Part shown: positions 50,339-62,300 of the stretch, piece after piece
Layout of the letters: each line of letters starts with the position of its first letter
How positions within the stretch are numbered: position 1 is the stretch's first letter
NCBI RefSeq assembly: GCF_000255295.1
Contig: NC_017030.1
Location: 3,162,001 to 3,226,000, forward strand
Direction: 5' to 3'
Origin: Corallococcus coralloides DSM 2259
Lineage (GTDB): Bacteria; Myxococcota; Myxococcia; Myxococcales; Myxococcaceae
DNA length: 64,000 nt
Program-made: the position numbers and the translations under genes
The notes under the pieces: model-generated
The model's database searches: none
Told to the model about the DNA's origin: nothing
The model's input: the letters and a program-made list of their open reading frames with translations, nothing else

Positions 50339-53300
50339 CAGGCCTGCGAGTCATCGCGAAGCACCTGGGCGAGTTGCTCGATGGTGGGCTGCTGGAAGAG
50401 GACGGAGAGGGGAATCGACTGGCCCAGACGCTCGCGCACGGCGGCGACCATGCGCACGGCGAGCAGGGAGTGGCCGCCCAGCTCAAAGAAGCTGGAGCGG
50501 ACGCCGACGGAGCGGACGCCGAGGACGTCCTCCCAGATGCGGGCGAGCTGCATTTCAAGCGCGTCACGGGGCGCGACGAAGTCCCGTGCTTCGACGGCGT
50601 GCGCATCGGGTTCAGGTAGGGCCTTGCGGTCCACCTTGCCGTTGGCGTTGAGGGGCAGCGCGTCCAGCACCACGACGGTCGACGGCACCATGTACTCGGG
50701 CAGGTGCTGCTTGAGGCCTGCCCTGAGTGAGTCCGCGTCCAGCGCGTGGCCTTCGCTCGCGGTGACGTAGCCGAAGAGGCGCTTGTCCGTGTCCGTGCCC
50801 CGAGCCACGACGATGGCCTCGTTGACGCCAGTGGCGGAGCGCAGGGCGGCTTCGACTTCGCCCAGTTCGATGCGGAAGCCCCGCACCTTCACCTGGAAGT
50901 CGACACGGCCGAGGAAGTCGACTGTGCCGTCCTCCCTCCAGCGGGCCTGGTCGCCCGTGCGGTAGAGGCGCTCGCCCGGAGTGGAGGCGAAGGGGTGGGG
51001 GACGAAGCGCTCCGCGGTCAGGTCGGGACGGTTCAGGTAGCCCCAGGCCAGGCCCTGGCCACCCACGTACACCTCACCCGCGACACCCACGGGCACCGGA
51101 TGCAGGTGCGCGTCGAGCACGTACACCGTGGAGTTGGAGAGCGGCCGGCCGATGGGGATGGCGCCTTCCACACGCGCGCCGTGCTGCATGGCGAAGGTGG
51201 TGGAGAAGGTGGTGTTCTCCGTGGGGCCGTAGCCGTTGATGAAGGTGGCGCCTTCCGGAATGCGCGCAAGGTGTTCGCGCACACGGGCGGCAGGCAGCAC
51301 ATCGCCACCGGCGAGGACCTGGCGCACACCCGCGAGGGCTTCACCCTGGTGCAAGGCCATCTGCTCGAAGAGGGCGGCGGTGAGCCACAGGGACGTCACG
51401 CGGTGGTGACGCAGCTGGGCGGCCAGTTCCTCCAGGGAGAGGGAGTGCGGCGGAGCGAGGACGAGCTTCGCGCCGTGCAGCAGCGCACCCCAGATTTCGA
51501 GCGTGGACGCATCGAAGGCAACGGGGGCGAACTGGAGCCACACCTCATCCGGCCCGAAGCGCATGAAGGTGTTGCCGAGCACCAGACGCGTAATGCCCCG
51601 GTGGGGCACGCTGACACCCTTGGGACGGCCGGTGCTGCCGGAGGTGAACATGACGTAGGCGAGGGCTTCACCGCCCACGCGGACATCCGGCGCATGCGTG
51701 GGCTGCGAGGCAATCTCCTCGGACTGTGCATCCAGCCAGACGCGGGTGCCGGTGGCGGGGAGCAACGAAGCGAAGGGCTGGTGGGTGAGCACCACGTCTA
51801 CGCCCGCGTCCTCCAGGAGCATCGCGATGCGGTCCACAGGGGCATTGCGGTCCACGGGGACGAAGGCCGCGCCCACCTTGAGGATGGCGAGCAGCGCCGC
51901 CACCAAGTCGAAGGACCGTTCAACGGCGAGGCCAACGCGCGCACCGGGGACGATGCCGAGAGCCCGTAGGTGATGGGCCAGTTGGTTCGCACGTGAATCC
52001 AGCTGGGCATACGTCAGCGAGTCATCCCTCAGCACCAAGGCGACAGCGTGAGGCGTGCGCTGGGCCTGCCGGGCGAAGTGGACGTGGACCGGCACGTCCG
52101 TCGGGCTGATGACGCGGGTGTCGTTCCACTCCACGAGGACGCGCTGACGCTCATCGTTGGAGAGGAGCAGCAGGTGGGACATGGCCTGCTCGGGCTTCGC
52201 GGCCACAGCCTCCAGCAGCGTGCGCAGGTGGGCGGCCATCCGCTCCACGGTGCTCTGCTTGAAGAGGGCGGTGCTGTACTCCAGCGTGCCTCGCAGCCCT
52301 TCGGGCGTCTCTGTGAAGAAGACGCTCACGTCGAACTTCGACGTCGAGTGGGTGGACTCCAGCCTTCGCAGTTGGAGGTCCGGCAGCCGCACGTCCTCCG
52401 CAGGCACGTTCTGGAGCGCGAGCAGCGTCTGGAAGAGTGGCGTGTGGCTGAGGCTGCGCGTCGGCTGCAGGACCTCCACCAGCTTTTCGAACGGCACCTC
52501 CTGGTGCTCGTACGCCTCCAGCACCGTGGCGCGCACCTGCTGGAGCAGCGCCCGGAAGGACTGGGCCTCGTCCACCTTCGCGCGCAGGACGAGCGTGTTG
52601 ACGAAGAAGCCGATGAGCCCTTCCGTCTCCGCGCGCGTGCGGCCCGCGATGGGCGAGCCCACGCTGAGGTCCTGCTGGCCCGTGTAGCGCACCAGCAGTC
52701 CCTGCCAGGCCGCGAGCAGCACCATGAAGAGCGAACCGCCTTCACGGTGGGCCAGTCCACGCAGGGCTTCGGTCAACTCACGTGACAGGGTGAAGCCGAG
52801 AGTTGCGCCCGCGGTGCTCCGGACCGCCGGGCGGGGGAAGTCGGTGGGCAGCTCCAGCACGGCCGGAGCGCCAGAGAGCTTCCCCTCCCAGTAGGCCATT
52901 TCCTGCCGCAGCGTCTCACCCGAGAGCGTGCGGCGCTGCCAGTCGGCGAAGTCCGCGTACTGCACGGGAAGCGCAGGCAGGGGCGACGGCTGTCCCGCGG
53001 AGAAGGCCGCGTAGAGGGCCGAAACTTCCCGCACCAGCACGCCCAGCGACCAGCCGTCAGAGACGATGTGATGCATCGTGACGACGAGGACGTGCTCACG
53101 CTCGGAAAGCTTGAAGAGCAGCGTGCGGAGGAGCGGCCCGGTGCGCAGGTCGAAGGGCCGGCGCATCTCCACTTCCACGCGGGCCCGCGTCTCGGGCTCG
53201 CGCTGGGATTCGGGCACGTCCGTGAGGTCCACGAGGGCCAGGGGCGGGTGGCTGTCGGGATGGATGTGCTGGACCGGCTCTCCGTCCACCTGGGCGAAGG

Positions 53301-56300
53301 TGGTGCGCAGGGCGTCGTGTCGGCGCACGATTTCCTGAAGCGCACGCTCCAGCATTTCCGTGCGCAGGTGGCCCTCCAGCCGGACGGCGACGGGCACGTT
53401 GTAAAGGGGACTGCCCGGTTCGAGCTGATCAATGAGCCACAACCGCAGCTGAGCGAAGGACAGCGGCAGCGGCCCGTCATGCGAGACGCGGGTGAGCGGC
53501 GAGGTGTTCGTGCGGGTGAGTCCCGAGAGACGAACCGAGAGCGCCTCCACGGTGGGGGATTCGAAGAGCGCGCGCAGGGGGAGTTCCACGCTGAACGCTG
53601 AACGAATGCGTGACACCACCTGGGTGGCCAGCAGTGAGTGACCGCCCAGCTCGAAGAAGGAGTCCTTCACGCCCACCTGGGGCAGGCGCAGGACTGCTGC
53701 CCAGATGGCCGCGAGCCGCTCCTCGGCGGGAGTGCGCGGCGCGACGTAGGTGGAGGCGAGCGCACCGCTCTGGGGCGCGGGCAGGGCCTTGCGGTCCACC
53801 TTGCCGTTGGTGTTGAGCGGCAGCGCTTCCAGCACGAGGAGCGCGGAGGGGCGCATGTGCTCGGGCAGGAGTTGCTTGAGCCAGTCCTTGAGGGCCTCGG
53901 GCGTGGGAGCCGTCTCCGTGCCTTCCGAAGGCACCACGTACGCGACGAGCCGCTTGTCGCCAGGCACGTCCTCGCGAGCCAGCACTACGGCGGCGTGCAC
54001 CTGGGGATGCTTGAGGAGCGCGGCTTCGATTTCGCCCAGCTCGATGCGGAAGCCGCGCACCTTCACCTGGAAGTCGGCGCGGCCCAGGTAGTCGAGCATC
54101 CCGTCCGCGCGCCAGCGCACCACGTCGCCGGTGCGGTAGAGGCGGGCACCGGGCGAGGAGGAGAAGGCGTCGGGGATGAAGCGGTCCGCCGTCAGCTCCG
54201 GGCGGTTGAGGTAGCCGCGCGCGACACCTTCACCTCCGATGAAGAGCTCTCCGGCGACGCCAATGGGCACGGGGCGAAGCGTGCGGTCCAGCACGTAGAC
54301 GCGCACATTGGGCAGAGGCCGGCCGATGGTGGGCGTGGGAGAAGCGTCGAAGGCGCAGGCGGTGGCGTCCACGGTGCACTCGGTGGGGCCGTAGACGTTG
54401 AAGACGCGCGGGCGCGGGGCCTGGGCGAGGTGGCGCCAGGTGGCAGGGTCCACGGCCTCACCGCCCACGAGGACGCGGCGGGGGATGGCCTTGCGCTCCA
54501 GCAGTCCTTCATCCACCAGCAGGCGCAGGTGCGCGGGAGAGCAGTCGAGGACGTCCAGTGAGTCCTGGCCGATGCGATTCACCAACTCGGCCACGTCGGC
54601 GCGCGCTTCGTCGGGGACGATGCAGAGGGTGTGGCCGTCGAGCACCTGGATGAGCTGCTTGACGGAGGCGTCGAAGGAGAGCGGCGCGTTGACGCTGACA
54701 CGCTCTCCCGAATGGGCATCCGCGTGCACCGTCGTGGCAAGCGCGACGCGAAGATTGAGCACGGAGCGGTGCTGAATCATCACGCCCTTGGGACGGCCGG
54801 TGCTGCCGGAGGTGTAGATGATGTAGGCCAGATGCTCCGGCGTGACGGACGTCACCGGAGCATCCTGGGACTCAAGAGCAAGGTCCGCGGCGTCGGAGTC
54901 CAGGCAGCGGGTGTGGGCGGAGTGCGGGGGCAGCGAGTCGCGCAGGCGCTGCTGGGTGAGTACCACCGGAGCGCCGGTGTCCTGGAGGACGTGGGCAAGC
55001 CACTCGCGGGGGTAGCTGGGGTCGATGGGGACGTAGGCACCGCCAGCCTTGAGGGCGCCGAGGATGCCGACGAGGGCCTCCACGGAGCGCTCCACGCACA
55101 GCACGACGCGCACGTCGGGGCCGACGCCGAGCTTCACCAGTCGGTGGGCCAGTTGGTTTGCGCGCGTGTCCAGCTCCCGGAAGGTGAGCTGCTCCTCGCG
55201 GCAGATGACGGCCAGGGCGTCCGGCGTGCGAAGGGCCTGGGCGCTGAAGGCTTCATGGAGGCAGAGGTCGCGGGGGAACTCAGCGCTGGGGCCGTTCCAA
55301 TCCACGAGGAGCCGCTGTCGCTCCGGAGCCGTGAGCAGCGGCAGACTCGCGAGCGTCGAATCCGGCTGGGCGGCGATGGCCTCCAGCAGCACGCCCAGGT
55401 GGCCCACCATGCGCTGGACCGTCGAAACATCGAAGAGGTCCGTCGCGTACGTCAGCACTCCGATGAAGCCTTGAGGCGAGTCACTGAGGGTGAGCGTGAG
55501 ATCGAACTTGGAGGACCGCGTGTCCACCGGGACGGTCTGGAAGGACAGTCCAGGCAGTCGGAGTGTCTCCATGGGCGTGTTCTGCAGGGAGAACATCGCC
55601 TGGAAGAGCGCACTGCGGCTCAGGTCGCGCGCGGGCTGGAGGACTTCCACCAGCTTCTCGAATGGAACGTGCTGGTGCTCGTAGGCCGCGAGCGTCGTGG
55701 CCTTCATCTGGGAGAGCAGCTGTCGGAACGAATCCCGCGGCTGCAGCCGGGCGCGCAACACCAACGTGTTGACGAAGAATCCGATGAGGCCTTCGGTCTC
55801 CGCCTGGGTGCGGCCCGCGATGGGCGTGCCCACGCTGATGTCGTCCTGGCCGGAGTAGCGGGACAGCAGCAGCTGCCAGGCCGCCAGCAGCACCATGAAG
55901 GGCGTCGAGCCTTCACGCTGGGCCAGGGCCCTGAGGGACTGGGAGACCTCCAACGGGACGCGCACGTCCACCGTGGCACCCCGGCGGGACTGCACGGGCG
56001 GACGCGGACGATCCGTGGGCAGGTCCAGCGCGGACGGAGCCTCCGCGAGCTGCTGCTTCCAATAGCCCAGCTGCGCGTCCAGGGCCTCCCCCTGGAGCCA
56101 GCCTCGCTGCCACACGGCGAAGTCCGCGTACTGCACGGGCAGCGGCGGGAGGAGGGGAGCGCGGCCGGTGCTGAAGGCTTCGTAGAAGGCGGCCACCTCC
56201 CGGACCAGGACCCCCATGGACCAACCGTCGGAGACGATGTGGTGCATCGTCACCAGCAACAGGTGCGAGTCCTGCCCCAGCCGTACCAGCGTGCTGCGCA

Positions 56301-59300
56301 GCAGCGGGCCCGTGGTGAGGTGGAAGGGACGCAGGGCCTCCGTGGCCGCCGCTCGCTGGGCCTCATCCTCGCGCTGCGACTCGGGGAGGGACGTCAGGTC
56401 GATGAGGGGCAGCTCCCAACCGGAGGGAGGCTGGATGCATTGCGACGGCTCTTCGTGCTCGGCGGAGAGCGTGGTGCGCAGCGATTCGTGGCGGTCCACC
56501 AGTGCTTCGAAGGCGCGGCGCAGCGATTCCAGGTCCACCGGGCCCGTCAGCCGCAGGGCGGTGGGGATGTTGTACGAGATGTCACCCGGCTGGAGCTGAT
56601 CCAACAGCCACAGGCGCTGCTGGGCGAAGGACAGCGGAATGGCGCCTTCACGCGGCGAGGGCCGCAGCGGCGGTGCGCCGAGCGCGGCGGACCGGGCGCT
56701 CGCGAGCTTCGGTGCGAGCGCTTCAACGGTGGGAGCTTCAAAGAGGGCCCGCAGCGGCAGCTCTACCGCGAACGTCGCTCGCACTCGTGAGACGAGCTGG
56801 GTGGCCAGCAGGGAGTGGCCACCGAGGGCGAAGAAGTCATCCCGGATGCCCACGCGCTCCACACGAAGCACTTCGGCGAAGAGGGCGGCGAGCTGCTCCT
56901 CGGTGTCGGTCCGTGGCGCGATGAAGTCGGACGAGCGCGAGAGACTCCCCGGCTCGGGCAGTGCCTTGCGGTCGACCTTGCCGTTGGAATTGAGGGGCAG
57001 AGCGTCAAGGACGAGGAGGGCGGAGGGAATCATGTACTCCGGCAGCTGCTGCCGGAGGTGGGCCTTGAGTGCCTCGGAGTCGAGCGAGTGGCCGTCTCGA
57101 GCGGTGATGTAGGCGACAAGGCGCTTGTCGGCGGCTTCGCCCTTGGCGACGACGACGGCGTCCTTGAGGCCCGGCGCACGGCGGAGCGCGGCTTCGATTT
57201 CACCCAGCTCGATGCGGAAGCCGCGCACCTTCACCTGGAAGTCGATGCGGCCCAGGTACTCCAGCCGCCCGTCCACGCGGTAACGGACGCGGTCACCCGT
57301 GCGGTACATGCGGCCACCGGGAGGACCGTAGGGCTCCGGAACGAAGCGCTCCGCTGTGAGTTCTGGACGCAGCAGATAGCCGCGAGCCTGGCCTTCGCCC
57401 GCGAGGTACAGCTCGCCCGCGACACCGACGGGCACCGGCTGCAACGAAGCGTCCAGCACGTAGGCGCGCGTGGCGGGCAGCGGGCGGCCAATGAGGGGCA
57501 CTTCGTCACGGCCGACGAGGGAGGCGGTGGAGTAGGTGGTGTCCTCGGAGGGCCCGTAGAGGTTGTAGAGCTTCTCGACGGTGGGGACAGCGTAGACCTG
57601 CTTGGCGAGTGTCTCCGGCAGGGCTTCGCCCGCGAGGTTGATGACGCGCACCGAGGGTGGCACGGCGCCCATGCGCAGCAGCTGTGCCATGGCGGAGGGC
57701 ACGGTGTTGACGAGGGTGACGTGAGAGGCCGTCGGCAGCTCCGCCAGGTGCAGGGCGTTGCGAGCCACGACGACAACACCACCACTGCTCAACGGTGCGA
57801 AGAGTTCGAAGACCGAGAGGTCGAAGTTGAGGCTCGTCGCAGCGAGGGTGCCCTTCAGTTCCTCCGGTGAGAAGGTCTCCAGGGCCCAGTGGAGGAACGC
57901 CACCGCATTGCCATGGAAGATGGCGACGCCCTTGGGGCGGCCGGTGCTGCCGGAGGTGTAGATGAGGTAGGCGAGGTGGCCCGGGTGGATGTCCACCACG
58001 GGCGCAGTCGTCGGCTGCTTCGCTAGCTCCGCGTCCGAGTCGAGGCACACCGGTGTGGCGGTGGTTTCGGGCAGTGCCGAGAGCAGATGGGAGTGGGCGA
58101 CGAGAGCAGGGCCCTGGGCGTCCTCCAGCAGCCAGCCCAGGCGCTCACGCGGGTAGCTGGGGTCCAGCGGCACGTAGGCACCACCGGCCTTGAGGATGCC
58201 GAGAGCCCCGATGACGAGGTCCTCAGTGCGCTCGACGCACAGGCCGACGCGGACTTCAGGACCGACACCCAGTCCGCGCAGACGGTGCGCGAGCTGGTTC
58301 GCCTTTGCGTCCAGCTCCCGGTACGTCAGCTGCCGCTCGGGCGTGATGACGGCCAGTGCATCCGGCGTGCGACGCACCTGGGCTTCCACCATCGCGGGGA
58401 TGCTGGGCTCACGAATCGCCGGAGCCACTTCCGGATTCCACTCGATGAGAATCTGTCGACGCTCGGATTCGGTGAGCAGCGGTAGGTCGCCAAGCCTCGT
58501 GTCCGGCTTCTTCGCGATGGCTTCCAGCAAGACGCCGAAGTGCCCGGCCATGCGCTGCACGGTCGCCGCGTCGAACAGGTCCGTCGCGTACTCCAGCGTA
58601 CCGACGAATCCATCCCGGTCTTCACGCAGACCCAGCGAAAGGTCGAACTTCGCGAAGTGCGTCTCCAGCGGCAGTGACTGGAAGGACAGGCCCGGCAGGC
58701 GCAGTGCCTCATTCGGCGTGTTCTGCAGGACGAACATGGCCTGGAACAGCGGGCTGCGGCTCAGGTCGCGCGTGGGCTGCACGGCCTCGACGAGCTTCTC
58801 GAAGGGCAGGTGCTGGTGCTCGAAGGCCGCGAAGGTCGTACCGCGCACCTGGGTCAGCAGCTCCCGGAACGTGGCCCGGGGTTCCATGCGGGCACGCAGG
58901 ACGAGCGTGTTGATGAAGAATCCGATGAGGCCTTCGGTCTCCGCGTGCGTGCGGCCCGCGATGGGCGCGCCGACGCTGATGTCATCCTGCGCGGAGTAGC
59001 GCGACAGCAGCACCTGGAAGGCAGCCAGCAGCGCCATGAAGGGCGTAGCGCCTTCACGCTGTGCCAGGGCCTTGAGCGCGTGAGACACCTCCGAGGGAAC
59101 GCGCACGTCCACCGTGGCGCCCCGGTGCGACTGCACGGGGGAACGCGGCCGGTCCGTGGGCAGCTCCAGCGCGGCCGGGGCTCCGGACAGTTGCTGTTTC
59201 CAGAAGTGGAGCTGCGTATCCAGCGTCTCCCCCTGGAGCCAGTCGCGCTGCCACGTGGCGAAGTCCGCGTACTGCACCGGCAGGGGCGAGAAGGCCGGCG

Positions 59301-62300
59301 TGCCGCCCGTGGAGAAGGACTCGTAGAAGGCCACCATCTCGCGGACGAGGACACCCATGGACCAGCCGTCGGAGACGATATGGTGCATCGTCACGAGCAG
59401 CAGGTGGGAGTCCTCGGTCAGGCGCACCAGCGTGCTGCGCAGCAGCGGTCCCCTGGCGAGATCGAACGGCCGTCGCGCTTCCTCGTTGGCCAGCAGGCGC
59501 GCTTCATCCAGCCGCAGCGCCTCGGGGCGGGTGGAGAGGTCCACGAGTGGCAGCGTCCATCCGCTGGCGGCGTGGATGGTCTGGATGGGCTGATCCTGAT
59601 GCGCGTGGAAGGTGGTGCGCAGGGCTTCGTGTCGCTGGACGAGCGACTCAAATGCGCGGCGCAGGGCCTCCACGTCCAGGCGCCCGGAGAGCTGAATCGC
59701 GGTGGGGAGGTTGTACGACGCGTCCCCAGGCTGGATCTGATCCAGCAGCCACAGCCGCTGCTGCGCGAAGGACAACGGCCGAGGGCCGTCATGCAAGACG
59801 CGGGTGAGCTTCGGGGCCTGGGAGGTCGTGCTCCCGTGCAGCCGCCCGGCGAGTGCCTCCACGGTGGAGGACTCGAAGAGCGCGCGCAGAGGGAGTTCCA
59901 CGTTGAACTCGGCGCGCACTCGGGACACCACCTGCGTGGCCAGCAGCGAGTGCCCACCCAGCTCGAAGAATGAGTCCCTCACGCCTACCTGGGGCAGACG
60001 CAGGACCTCCGCCCAGATGGAGGCCAACCTTGCTTCGACCTCCGTGCGAGGCGCTTCGTAGGTGCTGCCGGACTGAGGTGCTTCCGGCTCCGGCAGGGCC
60101 TTGCGGTCGACCTTGCCGTTGGAGTTGAGAGGCAGGGCCTCAAGCACCACGAAGGCGGCGGGCACCATGTACTCAGGGAGCCCCTGGCGCAAATGTGTCT
60201 TGAGGGCTTCCACCTCCAGCGAGGCACTTGCCTTGGGCGTGACGTACGCAACGAGGCGCTTGTCGGCGGCCTCCCCCTTGGCGACGACAACGACGTCCTT
60301 GAGGCCTGGAGCGCGGCGGAGCGCGGCTTCGATTTCGCCCAGCTCGATGCGGAAGCCGCGCACCTTCACCTGGAAGTCGATGCGGCCGAGGTACTCCAGG
60401 CGCCCGTCCACGCGGTATCGGACGCGGTCACCCGTGCGGTACATGCGGCCGCCCGGAGGACCGTAGAGTTCCGGCACGAATCGCTCCGCCGTGAGTTCCG
60501 GACGCAGCAGGTAGCCGCGAGCCTGACCTTCGCCCGCGAGATACAGCTCGCCTGCGACACCGACGGGCACCGGCTGCAACGAAGCGTCCAGCACGTAGGC
60601 CCGCGTGGCGGGGAGCGGGCGGCCGATGAGGGGCACTTCGTCACGGCCGACGAGTGAAGCAGTGGAGTAGGTGGTGTCCTCAGAGGGTCCGTAGAGGTTG
60701 TAGAGCTTCTCGACGGTGGGGACAGCGTAGACCTGCTTGGCGAGTGTCTCCGGCAAGGCTTCACCGGCGAGGTTGATGACGCGTACGGAAGGCGGCACCG
60801 CGCCCAGGCGCAGCAGTTGCGCCATGGCGGAGGGCACCGTGTTGACGAGGGTGACGTGAGCGGCCGTCGGCAGCTCCGCCAGGTGCAGGGCGTTGCGCGC
60901 TACGACGACAGCACCACCACTGCTCAACGGTGCGAAGAGTTCGAAGACGGAGAGGTCGAAGTTGAGGCTCGTCGCAGCGAGGGTGCCCTTCAGCTCCTCA
61001 TGGGTGAACGTCTCCAAGGCCCAGTGGAGGAAGGAGACGGCATTGCCATGGGAAATGGCGACGCCCTTGGGGCGGCCGGTGCTGCCAGAGGTGTAGATGA
61101 GGTAGGCGAGGTGGCCCGGGTGGATGCCCACTGCGGGCGCCGTCGTCGGCTGCTTCGCCAGCTCCGCGTCCGAGTCGAGGCACACCGGCGTGGCGCTGGT
61201 TTCGGGCAGTGCCGAGAGCAGGTGCGAATGCGCCACAAGGGCGGGACCCTGGGCGTCCTCCAGCAGCCAGCCCAGGCGCTCACGCGGGTAGCTGGGATCC
61301 AACGGCACGTAGGCACCACCGGCCTTGAGGATGCCGAGAGCCCCGATGACGAGGTCCTCAGTGCGCTCGACGCACAGGCCGACGCGGACTTCAGGACCGA
61401 CACCCAGTCCGCGCAGACGGTGCGCAAGCTGGTTCGCCTTCGCATCCACCTCGCGGTACGTCAGCTGCCGCTCGGGCGTGATGACAGCCAGTGCATCCGG
61501 CGTGCGACGCACCTGGGCTTCCACCATCGCGGGGATGCTGGACTCACGCGGCGCCTGCGCGGCAGGGGGATTCCACTCGACGAGGAGCTGCCGGCGCTCC
61601 GTGTCGGTGAGCAGCGGCAGATCGCCAAGCCTCGTGTCTGGCTTCTGAGCGATGGACTCCAGTAGCACGCCGAAATGGCCCGCCATTCGCTGCACGGTCG
61701 CCGCGTCGAACAGGTCCGTCGCGTACTCCATTGAGCCGACCAGCCCTCCCTGGACCTCTTGCAGCGAGAGGGCGAGGTCGAACATCGCGGAGTGGGCTTC
61801 TTGCGGCACGGCCTGGAACGACAGGCCCGGCAGGTGCAGCTCCCGGGCAGGCGTGTTCTGCAGGACGAACATGGCCTGGAAGAGCGGACTGCGGCTCATG
61901 TCGCGCACGGGCTGTACGGCCTCGACGAGCTTCTCGAAGGGCAGATGCTGGTGGTCGTACGCCGCGAGCGTCGTGCCGCGCACCTGGGCGAGCAGCTCTC
62001 GGAACGTCGAGCGCGGATCCAGCCGGGCGCGCAGGACCAGGGTGTTGATGAAGAAGCCGATGAGGCCTTCGGTCTCCGCCTGCGTGCGGCCAGCAATCGG
62101 CGAACCGACACTGACGTCGTCCTGCGCGGAGTAGCGCGACAGCAGCACCTGGAAGGCCGCCAGCAGCGTCATGAAGGGCGTCGCGCCTTCACGCTGAGCC
62201 AGGGCCTTGAGCGCGTCACAGACCCGCGCGGGAATCCGCACCTCCACGGTGGCGCCCCGGTGGGACTGCACGGGCGGACGCGGGTGGTCCGTCGGTAGCT

